DNA of 62,902 bases from Myxococcales bacterium. Lineage in GTDB: Bacteria > Myxococcota > Myxococcia > Myxococcales > Myxococcaceae. This document shows positions 1-8,527 of the stretch, piece by piece (positions within the stretch are counted from its first letter, which is position 1; each line of letters opens with the position of its first letter). The stretch spans positions 1-62,902 of the forward strand of contig JAUXRI010000281.1 of assembly GCA_030681895.1 (NCBI GenBank), read 5' to 3'. The translations under genes were made by a program, and so were the position numbers. Under the pieces are notes generated by a model. That model was not told the DNA's origin. It searched no databases and saw only the letters and a list, made by a program, of their open reading frames with translations.

Positions 1-1625
1 ACCACCACGCTCGCGCCGCCTCGCAACGACGGGCCGAGGCTCACCGTCGTGTTGACGGTGTGGTCGAAGAAGACGTCGTTCGCGACGTGCGAGCCGAAGA
101 GCGCGAGCTTCGTCACCACGCGCGAGAACTCCACCGACGCGCCCAGCTCGGCGCCACGCACGTTGATGAACGGCGCAATCTCTCCATCAGCGAGCGAGCG
201 GGCCTGAGGCGAACGAAAGCCGTCGCCGTAGTTCCCGTACAGGCGCAGGTGCTGACCGAGTTGACGCTCCACGCCCGCCTTGAGGCCCCAGTGCACGCCG
301 AACGACGCGCGTGGCGCACGAACACCGAGCCGGTCGACGACCTCGAAGCCGAGCGCGTCAGCCCGGCCACCGAGCATGAAGCGCCACTTCCCGGGCGCCA
401 TCGACACCTCGGTCCACGCCGACGCGGCGCTCTGAATCACCTGTGAGTCGATGGACGGCGCGGCCTGCTGCGAGTCGGTGTCGCGGTACCGACGCTGCGT
501 CTGCTCGATGCCGTCGCGACGCCCGCCGAGGCCGAGGTCGATGGAGAGGGTCTCTCCGAAGACGGAGAAGTGACGATGGTGCTCGAGCCGCGCGCCGACG
601 AAGGCGTCATGCTGCGTCTGCTCCAGCCCGTCGCCGTCGGGACCCGAAGCGAAGCCGGTGAAGTTGTTCTTCAGGCGCAGGTCGGACAACACGCCGAACA
701 CCTCGACGTTCGTCTTCGAGGCGTCACCCTTCAGCTCTGCGCCGAGCAGCACCTGGTGCCGTGACGACGCACCGCCTTGATTGGCGCCGAACGCGTCGAA
801 GAAGCCCGCGCGGCCGGCGACGAACGCGTCTTCACGAACGACGCCGGGAGAATCGAAGCGCCCCACCGCGCTGCCGATGACGGCGCGCAGCTTCACGGAC
901 TCCAGTGGAATCACCAGCTGTCCCAACATCGAGGCGCGACCGAACGCACGCTGGGCGCCGAAGCCGTCGCCGCGCACCAACTCGAGCGCCGCGAACGTCT
1001 CGGGAGACTGCGAGGGCCGAAAACCCGCGAAGAGCCGCGCGCGATTGAACGAGCCGTAACTCGCCGCGACGGTCAGGCCTTCTTCTTCGAGACCCAGCTC
1101 GTAGCGAACGGTGCCCGCGACGGCAAAGTCGCCTTGCCACGCGCGGTAGCTGCCCTCGGTGACGCGCACCTCGCGCACGGCGTCGGCGATGAGCCAGTTC
1201 AGGTCGGCGTAGCCGAGCGCGTGCACATGCGAGACCTCGTTCACCGGCAGGCCCGCGACGTTGAGTTCGACGTCTTGCCCGTGCACGGCGTCGAAGCCGC
1301 GCAGGAAGAGCTGGTGCGCCTTGCCTTCTCCCGAGTGCTGCGACGCGACGAGGCCAGGCACGAGCCGCAGCAGGTCGGTCGCGCTGGTGCGCGGCGCCGA
1401 CTGGATGACGTCCTGAGAGATGACGACCTCGGACGCACTTCGCGTGAGCTTCCCCGAGCGGACGACCGTCTCACGGACTGGCGAGGCGAGTACGCCGCCG
1501 TCGAAGACTCCGGCGTCCATCACGAACTCGTCGTCGTCGACGCCGCCGTCATCGTCTTCGTGGGCGAACGCCACCGTCGCGCTCAGTGCGCAGACGAAGA
1601 CGACGATGTGGCGATGCCACCGCAC
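1..1625 (-). CDS. TonB-dependent receptor, 3' part cut by window edge
   Basis: Outer-membrane receptor for energised uptake of a substrate, probably a metal or metal complex. Reading the minus strand from a GTG at 1625 gives a signal peptide ending near AFAHEDDD, an acidic linker, then a plug domain (DLLRLVPGLVASQHSGEGK, LFLRGFDAVHGQDVELNVAG, EVRVTEGSYRA) and a beta-barrel that continues through position 1 without a stop. A GAGG precedes the GTG by about 7 bases, which supports this start. About 541 codons are visible, so the barrel end is missing. The small gene just upstream (1715-2026) encodes a His-rich membrane protein on the same strand, about 90 bases away, which suggests a shared transcript and a metal substrate. 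The family call is firm; the substrate is inference. Confidence 0.88.
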   Translation of the reverse strand, partial: MRWHRHIVVFVCALSATVAFAHEDDDGGVDDDEFVMDAGVFDGGVLASPVRETVVRSGKLTRSASEVVISQDVIQSAPRTSATDLLRLVPGLVASQHSGEGKAHQLFLRGFDAVHGQDVELNVAGLPVNEVSHVHALGYADLNWLIADAVREVRVTEGSYRAWQGDFAVAGTVRYELGLEEEGLTVAASYGSFNRARLFAGFRPSQSPETFAALELVRGDGFGAQRAFGRASMLGQLVIPLESVKLRAVIGSAVGRFDSPGVVREDAFVAGRAGFFDAFGANQGGASSRHQVLLGAELKGDASKTNVEVFGVLSDLRLKNNFTGFASGPDGDGLEQTQHDAFVGARLEHHRHFSVFGETLSIDLGLGGRRDGIEQTQRRYRDTDSQQAAPSIDSQVIQSAASAWTEVSMAPGKWRFMLGGRADALGFEVVDRLGVRAPRASFGVHWGLKAGVERQLGQHLRLYGNYGDGFRSPQARSLADGEIAPFINVRGAELGASVEFSRVVTKLALFGSHVANDVFFDHTVNTTVSLGPSLRGGASVV

Positions 1626-1714
1626 GAGCGACCTCGTTGGTTCGAACGAAGGCCTCACCTCGCGAACGCGAAGGAGACGGGACTGCGGACCGGGACGCGT
1701 GCTGCGGCGTCGCG

Positions 1715-2026
1715 CTACGGGCCCTGCGGTTGTTCGACGGTCCAGCGAGCGGTCAGGTGTGGGGCGCCCTGCTGGTGCGCTCGAGGCTGCGTGAGCGCGA
1801 CGGCAAAGAAGATGGGCTCGACCGCGAGGGTCGGCGCGGTGAACGAGGCGAGCTGGTGTTCGAGTGCGCCTTCGCCGTGGCGCGACTCGTCGGGCGTGCT
1901 GGAGCCGTGGTGATGCCCATGCCCGTCGCCATGCTCGAAGCGATGCAGCAGCGGCGCGACGACGAGCCCAAAGGCCAGCAGCAGCAGGCCCAGGAAGGCA
2001 GCGTCTCGGCGTTCACTGCGAGTCAC
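1715..2026 (-). CDS. Small His-rich membrane protein upstream of TonB receptor
   Basis: A 103-residue protein with one N-terminal hydrophobic segment (around residues 9-26, FLGLLLLAFGLVVAPLL) followed by a His-rich stretch containing HGDGHGHHHG, as expected for a metal-handling periplasmic or inner-membrane protein. I chose the GTG at 2026 because longer reading would run into the 5' region of the divergent OsmC gene and adds Arg/Ala-rich sequence of no obvious value. It precedes the TonB receptor on the same strand with a gap of about 90 bases, so the two probably work together in metal uptake or sensing. No known family was recognised. Confidence 0.6.
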   Translation of the reverse strand: MTRSERRDAAFLGLLLLAFGLVVAPLLHRFEHGDGHGHHHGSSTPDESRHGEGALEHQLASFTAPTLAVEPIFFAVALTQPRAHQQGAPHLTARWTVEQPQGP

Positions 2027-2153
2027 GATGCCCACACCCCTATCAGACGCCAGAACGTTCGGCATCCGCGCCGCGCTCGCGCCCGCCTTACGGCCCTGGC
2101 CCCGCGCTGGATGTGTGAACCTTTGCCACGCGTCCCCGGCTCCTGTGGTTGCC

Positions 2154-2579
2154 ATGTCAGAGACCCGCGAGCTGATCATCACCCTGCCTGGAAACCGCCG
2201 TGTCGACGCCCACTTCGGGAATCACGTGGTGCGCACCGACCAACCCCTCGACAACGGGGGTGACGACACGGCCCCATCGCCGTTTCAGATGTTCCTCGCG
2301 TCGATTGGCACGTGCGCCGGCATCTTCGTGCAGGGCTTCTGTGCCAAACGGAACATCGACTCGAGCGGCGTGCGCATCGTCGAGCGGCCTGTCTACGACG
2401 AGCAGGGCACGCTGAAAGACGTGTCGCTCGACGTCGAGCTGCCCGCCGCGTTCCCCGAGAAGTACCGCGAGCCGCTCTTGCGCGTCATCGAGCAGTGCTC
2501 CGTGAAGAAGGCCATCGCCGCGCAGCCGACGTTCACCGTGCGCGTCGCGAGCGGCGTTCCGGCATCGTCGGCAGCCTGA
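2154..2579 (+). CDS. OsmC family protein
   Basis: Protein of 141 residues with the OsmC/Ohr fold signature: a Cys in SIGTCAG and a second Cys in EQCSVKKA, the two positions that form the reactive dithiol in organic-hydroperoxide-reducing members. The ATG at 2154 is chosen because it puts MSETRELIITLPGNRRVDA at the N-terminus, where the family's first beta strands begin; upstream in-frame codons look like leader sequence. It is transcribed away from the His-rich protein/TonB receptor pair. It is closer to the general OsmC-like (YhfA-type) branch than to classic Ohr, and the substrate is not predictable. Confidence 0.85.
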   Translation: MSETRELIITLPGNRRVDAHFGNHVVRTDQPLDNGGDDTAPSPFQMFLASIGTCAGIFVQGFCAKRNIDSSGVRIVERPVYDEQGTLKDVSLDVELPAAFPEKYREPLLRVIEQCSVKKAIAAQPTFTVRVASGVPASSAA

Positions 2580-2665
2580 GGCACCCCAGCACGCCGTCGC
2601 ACGAATGATGCGACGCACACTCTCGGCTGCTTCGCGCGTCGCTCGAGTCGGCTACCGTTCCGACG

Positions 2666-3391
2666 ATGACGACGGCACGCACTTCGTGGGTGGTGGTTCT
2701 GAGCTCGCTGGCCGTCATCGGCTGCGGCGCGCAACCGGCGGCTGACGCAGGGCGTCCCCTCGATGCGGGTGGTGGCGTTGCGGGTGGTGGCGTTGCGGGT
2801 GGCGGCGCTGCAGGTGGCGGCGCTGCGGGTGGTGCCAGTGACGCCGGCCGCGACGCTGGTGAGGCCGTCGACGCGGGACCCACCGACGCCGGTGCGGACG
2901 CAGGCCGTGCGACGCCCGACGCGGGCAGCACTGATGGCGGCTGGGTCGACTACGGCATGGGTCCGTTCACCTGCCCCGGCTTCACCTCTACCTTCAGCCT
3001 TCCCCCTCCGCCCGTGAGCGCTCGCACCGAGGTGCCCTTGTTCGGCTCTGGCGGCATCATCGTGCAGCCCCTCAGGACGCCGACCCACCCCGCTGGCGTT
3101 TCCCGAATGTCGTTCTACGAGTTCCGTGGGCCGCCGACCGCTCGGCAGACGACGCTCTCGACGCGCCCGTGTGACACCGGTCCGGGCCTCTCGAGGTCGT
3201 TCGGCGCGCAGACGACCATTCTCTTCTCGGTCGACACGCCCGCCTCGCCGCCGACCCTCGCGCCGGGCCGCACGTACTACTTCAACACCGTCAACCTGTT
3301 GCCGAACGGCGACGACTCGTGTCCTCCCGGCGGCGCGAACGGCGGCATCTGCGCGGGCGCCGTCGAGTTCTCACCTGCGTCGAACTGGTAG
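2666..3391 (+). CDS. Lipoprotein with Gly/Ala and Asp-Ala-Gly linker
   Basis: A 241-residue exported protein. The N-terminus has a hydrophobic segment ending in a lipobox (LAVIGC, Cys20). Residues about 30-95 are low complexity: GGVAGG/GGAAGG units, then DAG-rich repeats, typical of stalks on myxobacterial surface lipoproteins. The remaining 140 residues form a compact domain with two pairs of Cys (RPCDTG, DSCPPG, GICAG) and a Pro-rich start. No function was recognised. It sits 86 bases after the OsmC gene. Confidence 0.75.
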   Translation: MTTARTSWVVVLSSLAVIGCGAQPAADAGRPLDAGGGVAGGGVAGGGAAGGGAAGGASDAGRDAGEAVDAGPTDAGADAGRATPDAGSTDGGWVDYGMGPFTCPGFTSTFSLPPPPVSARTEVPLFGSGGIIVQPLRTPTHPAGVSRMSFYEFRGPPTARQTTLSTRPCDTGPGLSRSFGAQTTILFSVDTPASPPTLAPGRTYYFNTVNLLPNGDDSCPPGGANGGICAGAVEFSPASNW

Positions 3392-3504
3392 CTCGTCACT
3401 TCGTGCGCGCGCGTCCTGCGCGATGAAGCACCGTCATGGGCCCGATGCGATTCGCTCGCGCATCCGGCTTTACGGTTCTCGCGCCATGAGGCACCTTGCG
3501 CGCC

Positions 3505-4122
3505 ATGCGAACTCTCATGGTGTCGTGCTCGTTGATCAGCGTCTTCGCCGTCGCGCAGCCAGCGACGCAGCTCAAGGGCACGGTCGCCGAGAAGCTCGAT
3601 GCGGCTGGCTATTCATACCTGCGCCTCACCACCACGGCCGGTGACGAGTGGGCGGCGGTGCCGCAGGTCGACGTCGCGAAGGGCGCCGCGGTCACCGTCG
3701 ACGTTCAGGCGAAGATGGCGAACTTCGAGAGCAAGACGCTCAAGCGCACCTGGCCCGTCATCACGTTCGGAACGATGGCAGCGCCGGCAGGACAGCCCGC
3801 CGCGACGGGCAAGGCGCCGATGCCGATGGAGAACCCGCACGCCGCCGGCCTTCCCAAGACCGTCTCGACGCCGTCCCTCGACGGGACCGTCCTCGAGCGC
3901 ATCGACGCGGGCGTCTACACGTACGTGCGCCTGAAGACGAAGAACGGAGAGACGTGGGCCGCCGTGACTCGCGCCGAGCTGCCGGTCGGCATGCAGGTTC
4001 GAATCAAGAACCCGCAGTCGATGGATGGCTTCCAGAGCCCCACCCTCAAGCGCACCTTCGAGCGAATCGTCTTCGGCTCGCTCGAACTCCCGGCGGCGGC
4101 TCCGGGCGCGGCGGCGAAGTAG
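3505..4122 (+). CDS. Exported protein with two NrfJ-like domains
   Basis: A signal peptide (MRTLMVSCSLISVFAVAQ) is followed by two copies of the same domain of about 70 residues. Copy 1 (residues about 23-90) and copy 2 (about 124-192) share the pattern G-T-V-x-E-(K/R)-(L/I)-DA-x-x-Y-(S/T)-Y-x-RL, a Gly-x-x-W-AAV segment, and a terminal F-x-S-x-TLKRT-x-x-x-I-x-FG. The pattern resembles the NrfJ-type periplasmic domain found near nitrite reductase and cytochrome genes. The two copies are joined by a Pro/Ala/Met-rich linker. The ATG at 3505 is preferred to a TTG nine bases upstream because the signal peptide begins there. No cytochrome gene is nearby, so its role is unknown. Confidence 0.75.
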   Translation: MRTLMVSCSLISVFAVAQPATQLKGTVAEKLDAAGYSYLRLTTTAGDEWAAVPQVDVAKGAAVTVDVQAKMANFESKTLKRTWPVITFGTMAAPAGQPAATGKAPMPMENPHAAGLPKTVSTPSLDGTVLERIDAGVYTYVRLKTKNGETWAAVTRAELPVGMQVRIKNPQSMDGFQSPTLKRTFERIVFGSLELPAAAPGAAAK

Positions 4123-4310
4123 TCGACGGCGGCCGGTGCGCAGCCCGCGCAGGCGCTCGTCGTCCATCACGCGGTCTTCTTCGCAGTCACGAACCTCGGC
4201 GCCCGCGAGACACCAGCTCGGCCGTGACGCCGTGTAGCCATCGAGCTCGATGAGCGCAGGTGACGAAGCCGAGGGGAGCGCCGCGGCGGCCCTTCCTTCG
4301 GAGAGCGAGG

Positions 4311-5414
4311 TCAGCCGCTCGGGCGCTCTGGCGGCAGCCGCCGTGGAGGCACGGTGGGAATCGGGGCGGCCGGGCAGTGGAAACAGGGACCAGCGAGGGG
4401 CACGCGCAGCACCTGCCCGAGGCGGACGAGGTGGTTCGCCAGCCGGTTCCTGGTCTTCAGGTTCGAGACCGAGCTGCCGTACTTCACCGCAATCCCAGTC
4501 AAGGTGTCGCCGAGCTCGACGCGATGGAAGGCCAGCAGCTGCGACAGTCGGAAGGCCAGCTCCTGCGCGCGTGGGTTCCAGTACCGAACGTGGAAATGAT
4601 CTCGATGCATGGGCGCGTGGTGGAAGACGGCATACGGGCCGGCCTTGAACAACGAGTCGAGCCACGCACGGTCTTCGCCCTGCCTGCGCGCGTACGCGTA
4701 GAGGACGTTCTGCACGCGCCAGTCGAGGAGCACGTAGTGAACGTCGCCGTGAATCAGCAGGGCCTTCACGAAGGCCCAGTTCATCGCGACGTCCATCACC
4801 CGCTCACGCTCGATGACCCGGTAGGGCTCACCCTCTGGATAGAAGAGGCCGATGTCGACGTCGCGGCCGCTCTGATGCGTGCGGTGGGGCGACAGAAGGC
4901 CACCCTTGGGGCCGCTCACCTGGCCGACCCGCACGGGCGCTCCAGACGGAAACCAGGCACGGAGCTGGTTCGCCGCGTTGATGACCGCCTCGGCGGTCTC
5001 CTCGGTCGTCCAGCAGGACTGAGGAACGATGACCGACCACGCGCCTCCGTCGAGCGGTTCCGGGAAGGGGATGGCGTTGATCAACCGCCCCTCGACCCAG
5101 TGGCCGACCGAGATGGAGCCGAGGGCCGCGGGGTCTTCGAGCCAGAGGCGGTTGAGCTCGGCGTCGGAGAGATCGAGCGTGGAGCGGTAGCCGGCGTCGA
5201 GGAGCAACTGCTGCATGAGCTCGTCGGCGGGATCGGACTCGTCGACTGCGTCTGCGTACGAAGCGAGCGCCGCTTCGACTCCAGCATCGGCCTCAGCGAC
5301 GACGGCTCCGGCATCGAGATCTGCATCGAGTTCGAGTTCGAGCGTCAGCGATTCCGCGCGCGCGAGGGGCGCGAAGAAGGCGACTGCCACGAAGAGGAGA
5401 AAGGACCGGAGCAA
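4311..5414 (-). CDS. Penicillin-insensitive murein endopeptidase (M74) with C-terminal LysM
   Basis: Periplasmic or secreted cell-wall hydrolase of 367 residues. An N-terminal signal peptide (FLLFVAVAFFAPLARA) is followed by an acidic Asp/Ala-rich region, then a MepA-like metallopeptidase domain. The zinc-site motifs are visible: SPHRTHQSGRDVDIG (HxxxxxxxD) around residue 190 and MHRDHFHVRYW around residue 288. MepA cleaves D-Ala-meso-DAP cross-links. The C-terminus carries one LysM peptidoglycan-binding motif (HRVELGDTLTGIAVKYG) and ends Pro-rich. Classical MepA lacks LysM. The gene is convergent with the NrfJ-like gene. Confidence 0.88.
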   Translation of the reverse strand: MLRSFLLFVAVAFFAPLARAESLTLELELDADLDAGAVVAEADAGVEAALASYADAVDESDPADELMQQLLLDAGYRSTLDLSDAELNRLWLEDPAALGSISVGHWVEGRLINAIPFPEPLDGGAWSVIVPQSCWTTEETAEAVINAANQLRAWFPSGAPVRVGQVSGPKGGLLSPHRTHQSGRDVDIGLFYPEGEPYRVIERERVMDVAMNWAFVKALLIHGDVHYVLLDWRVQNVLYAYARRQGEDRAWLDSLFKAGPYAVFHHAPMHRDHFHVRYWNPRAQELAFRLSQLLAFHRVELGDTLTGIAVKYGSSVSNLKTRNRLANHLVRLGQVLRVPLAGPCFHCPAAPIPTVPPRRLPPERPSG

Positions 5415-5619
5415 GTGAGTTCAATACCCATGCACACCTCTGGCCACCCCGCTTTCCACCCAACGCACGAGCCTGATTTCGCCTGAGCCAGCGTGACTCC
5501 TTCAAATTGAAATTGTGTTCGTTCACTCTGCCCCAGCGCAGAACACCGTCGTCTCGCCTTCAGAGAAAACGCCGCAGTTCTCGACAACACGTCTGCATCA
5601 TTTCGAGGCACCGTCGACC

Positions 5620-6396
5620 TCACGGCGCCATCGTGTACAGCCACGTGTCGCGCGCCTGGGCGGTCGTCTCTTTGTAGGTCAGTGAGCCGTTCGCGTTGCA
5701 GAAGCCCCACGTGCGCGCGGCCGCGGTGCCGGGGTCGGTGGTCACGGTCGTGCCAGCAATCGTCGCGGGAGAAGGCGTGGTCACCGCGCTGTCATCGGTG
5801 AAGGTGCAGTCGCAGCTGGTGGTGCCGGTGCAGCTCGCGGTGGTGAAGGCGTTGCGGAGCATGTTCTGCACACCAGGGCAGCCGCCGAGCGCGACCGCAC
5901 ACGTGGTGGGCACGGCGGCGTTGCCGGTGACGCGTGTGGTGATGTTCCGCGCGACGCTCGTGGCCGAGATGGTGACCAGGCCCGTCGTCGTGCCCACGAG
6001 GTTCGAGAAGACGAGCCCGGTGCACGCCGCAGAGAGCAGCGGGAACGGGTTTCGACTGTCGACGCACGCCGAGGTGTAGCGCCATCGGCCGATGGGGCTG
6101 CTCGCGCACGGGACCAGTGCGGGGCAGGACGCTGAGAAGGTGATGGCGACGGGCGTGGCGGCAGAACCGCCCGCTGCAGAACCGCCTGCTGCAGAGCCGC
6201 CCGCCGCAGAACCACCTGCTGCAGAACCACCTGCTGCAGAACCTCCCGCTGCAGAACCGCCCGCTGCAGAGCCGCCCGCAGCAGAACCTCCCGCTGCAGA
6301 ACCTCCCGCTGCGCCGCCTCCCGCCCCCGTGTTCGACGGTGCTGGACCGCACGCAGCAGTGACGAGGAAGGCGATGACGAACGAGGAGCGGCGCAT
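5620..6396 (-). CDS. Lipoprotein with GGSAA-repeat stalk
   Basis: A 258-residue predicted lipoprotein. The ATG at 6396 has a good ribosome-binding site (AAGGGA about 7 bases upstream) and starts a signal peptide with lipobox VTAAC (Cys16). Residues about 24-85 are SAAGG repeats forming a flexible stalk. The C-terminal domain (about 170 residues) holds at least ten Cys residues, suggesting a disulfide-stabilised extracellular fold; a SCTGTTSCDC segment is conspicuous. The frame stays open far upstream of the ATG, but that extension is Arg-rich and lies opposite the 6577 gene, so I rejected it. Function unknown. Confidence 0.8.
   Translation of the reverse strand: MRRSSFVIAFLVTAACGPAPSNTGAGGGAAGGSAAGGSAAGGSAAGGSAAGGSAAGGSAAGGSAAGGSAAGGSAAGGSAATPVAITFSASCPALVPCASSPIGRWRYTSACVDSRNPFPLLSAACTGLVFSNLVGTTTGLVTISATSVARNITTRVTGNAAVPTTCAVALGGCPGVQNMLRNAFTTASCTGTTSCDCTFTDDSAVTTPSPATIAGTTVTTDPGTAAARTWGFCNANGSLTYKETTAQARDTWLYTMAP
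6163..6318 (-). repeat. 15-bp tandem repeats encoding SAAGG stalk
   Basis: About ten imperfect copies of a 15-base unit inside the lipoprotein gene, read as Ser-Ala-Ala-Gly-Gly on the minus strand. Third-position variation between copies shows the array is old enough to have drifted or is repeatedly rearranged. Copy number is likely to vary between strains. Confidence 0.8.
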
Positions 6397-6576
6397 GTGA
6401 GTCCCTTTCGGTGAGAAGCGAGAGCTCAGTGCACGCTGAAGGCCACGGGCCTCCCGCTTCCCAAGATCGCGAACTCCCCACAGGCTGTGTCCACTCGACA
6501 GGACACTGGCCGGCGCGAGGACGCGCCACCGCCGACGGACTCTGTCGAGACGACGCGCCTCGCGTACGCTGAGCGC

Positions 6577-7576
6577 ATGAACGTGGTGCTCGCCCTGGTG
6601 CTGACGGTCTCGCCCGAGCTCGACGAGGGGCGGCTGCAGATGTCGGGGCTCCGCTACAAGGCCGCGGTGCCGACGCTCTCGAAGGTCGCCGCTTCGACGC
6701 AGCTCCCGGTGGCTGAACGCATCGAGGCCAACGAGCTGCTCGCCCGCGCTCACCTGGCGATGGGCGACACGACGAAGGCCGAGGCTGCCTACGACGCGAT
6801 GCTCACGCTCGACCCGATGGCCGCCGAGCCGCGAGGCGCTCCGAAGCTGGTCGCCGCGTTCCTGCGCGCGAAGGAGCGGCGCTGCCCACGAGGCACCGTG
6901 CTGCTGGAGCGACGCCCTCGCGCGGCCGACGTCGTCGAGGTGCACGTGATCAACCCGTGGAGGACCGAGCTCACGCTCCAGCTGATGACGGCGACGACGG
7001 GCGCGTTCTCGCCGACGACGATGCCTCGACGACCGACAGGTCGCCGTCGCCACCCTCACGCCGGGCTCTCGGTTCTATGTCCGCGCGACGGGTGCCGACG
7101 GCGCGGTGTTCGCGCAGGTGGGGTCGGAGCTCGAGCCGTTCGCTGGTCCTCCTGCGCCAGCGCCAGGGACGCCTCCGTCGGTCAACGCACCACCAGCGCT
7201 GCCCTCAGCCGAACGGCCCGCGGTCGCCACGACGCCCACGAGCCCGCGTGCAAAGAGCAGCACCGTGTTCGATGACGTGCTCAATCGTCGCGCGCTCCCC
7301 ATCGTCAAGCCCGCGCTGCTGGGCCGCATCGCTGGCTGGGTGTTGCTGAGCGCCGGCATTCTCGTCGCGCTCGCTGGTGGAGGCGCCGTGGGCTGGGGGC
7401 TGCTCGACCTCGACCGCACACGACGGCCAGCGGAGTTCGGGCTCTCTCCCGATGACGTGATGGACCTTCGGAGGCTCGGCGAAGACAAGGTGCTCTTCGG
7501 CGGCGTTGGTATCGGCGTCGGCGCCGTCGTCGCCATCGTCGGCGGCATTCTGCTCGCGGTCATCCCGGCGGAGTGA
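6577..7576 (+). pseudogene. Frameshifted TPR-like / two-TM membrane protein gene
   Basis: Two reading frames that together make one plausible protein. The 5' part starts at ATG 6577, has a short signal-like N-terminus and a helical repeat region (KAAVPTLSKV, ARAHLAMGDTTKAEAAYDAM), and stays protein-like up to about 7020 (LTLQLMTATTGAFSPTT). From about 7028 the sense continues one base over (DDRQVAVATLTPGSRFYVRA), then a Pro-rich linker and two hydrophobic segments (GWVLLSAGILVALAGGGAVG and GGVGIGVGAVVAIVGGILLA) to the stop at 7576. The switch lies in about 7010-7030, where one base is extra or two are missing. This is either a true frameshift or an assembly error. Function unknown; similar TPR-plus-membrane proteins are common in Myxococcota. 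Confidence 0.6.
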
Positions 7577-7585
7577 CGTCGGCCG

Positions 7586-8062
7586 TCAGCGTCGCGAGCC
7601 CGTGTCTTGTCGTTCGAGCGCATCGATGACGCGCCAGACCTCGCGCGTGGTGGAGTCGTCTGCAATCGAGCGGGCCCTCGCACCACAGCGGCGAGGCACC
7701 GGCACCTCGGCAGCTGGCGTGTTGCGAGGGTCCTCGACCATCCACCACGACAGCGGAGCCCCCGCCTCGAGTGGCGTCGTCACGCGCCCGTCGACGACCG
7801 CCGAGACCGAGTCTGGCTTCACATACGCGGTGCTGGCGAAACGAACGGGAACGCTGCGCTGAGAGATGACCTCCATCGTCAGCGGCGCGCCCGGGAGGAT
7901 GTCGACCGCCACGACCACGACCGGCACGAGGCGCCACGCGTCGACCGTGGGCTGCGAGAGCTTCCACGCCACGAGGAACGCCACGGGAGGACCGACGACG
8001 AGGCCCACGACGGCGCCAAGCACGAGGCCCAGCACCATCGACGAGCGAGCTGGCGCGCTCAC
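7586..8062 (-). CDS. SAF-domain membrane protein, second of a coupled pair
   Basis: A 158-residue protein with an N-terminal membrane segment (MVLGLVLGAVVGLVVGPPVA) and a SAF domain: VVVVAVDILPGAPLTMEVISQRSVPVRF is the typical opening of CpaB/FlgA-type SAF domains. The GTG at 8062 overlaps the upstream stop as GTGA, so translation is probably coupled to the preceding gene. CpaB proteins assemble Flp/Tad pilus secretins, but no tad genes are in this window, so the assignment stays at domain level. It converges with the frameshifted gene, with a gap of 9 bases. Confidence 0.72.
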   Translation of the reverse strand: MSAPARSSMVLGLVLGAVVGLVVGPPVAFLVAWKLSQPTVDAWRLVPVVVVAVDILPGAPLTMEVISQRSVPVRFASTAYVKPDSVSAVVDGRVTTPLEAGAPLSWWMVEDPRNTPAAEVPVPRRCGARARSIADDSTTREVWRVIDALERQDTGSRR

Positions 8063-8523
8063 TGCGAGGCCCCGAGCCGCTTCACGAAGGCCTTCACCGA
8101 CTCGTCGCCGTCGAGCCCGAGCGAACTCGCCGTCGCCTTCGCTCTCTCCGAACACTCGACATCCACCGGAGGCTGGACGTGGGCGACGAAGTGACCTCGG
8201 TCGACGAGCTCTCCGCGCGCGAGTGGCGCCACCAACGGTTTGCCGACGAGGGTGCTCTGCTCGGACGCGAGCACCGTGTGGCCCGTGACGAACTGCTCGG
8301 GCACCTCGCCAGCCACCACGTCACTCGCCGTGAGCACCGCGCCTGCGGGAAGGTCTCGGGCGCCGACCGCGACCGCCTCGAGCACCCAGCCGCGCTTGAC
8401 CTGCGCCATCCTCCGCTGCGCGAAGAGATACCCGCCGCCGGCACAGAGCCCACTCACCGCGAGCGCCATGACGACGCCCGCGACGATGCTCAACCCCCGC
8501 TCACTGTTCTCTGGCTGGTTCAC
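8059..8523 (-). CDS. SAF-domain membrane protein, first of a coupled pair
   Basis: A 154-residue protein with one N-terminal membrane helix (SIVAGVVMALAVSGLCAGGG) and a SAF domain with the hallmark start VAVGARDLPAGAVLTASDVVAGEVPEQF split over residues about 50-80, followed by a region like CpaB (GKPLVAPLARGELVDRG). It is 4 bases upstream of the SDR gene stop on the same strand, so SDR, SAF1 and SAF2 could form one transcript. It overlaps the second SAF gene by GTGA. The C-terminus has a charged helical tail. Role in pilus or secretin assembly is a guess from the family. Confidence 0.75.
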   Translation of the reverse strand: MNQPENSERGLSIVAGVVMALAVSGLCAGGGYLFAQRRMAQVKRGWVLEAVAVGARDLPAGAVLTASDVVAGEVPEQFVTGHTVLASEQSTLVGKPLVAPLARGELVDRGHFVAHVQPPVDVECSERAKATASSLGLDGDESVKAFVKRLGASQ

Positions 8524-8527
8524 GGCT

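Noticed and set aside
4123..4310. Possible small gene between the NrfJ-like and MepA genes
   Set aside because: The minus-strand frame here has some protein-like bits but no start with a ribosome-binding site and no family match.
6397..7059. N-terminal extension of the GGSAA lipoprotein
   Set aside because: Arg/His-rich, lies opposite the 6577 gene, and the internal ATG at 6396 has a clear ribosome-binding site and signal peptide.
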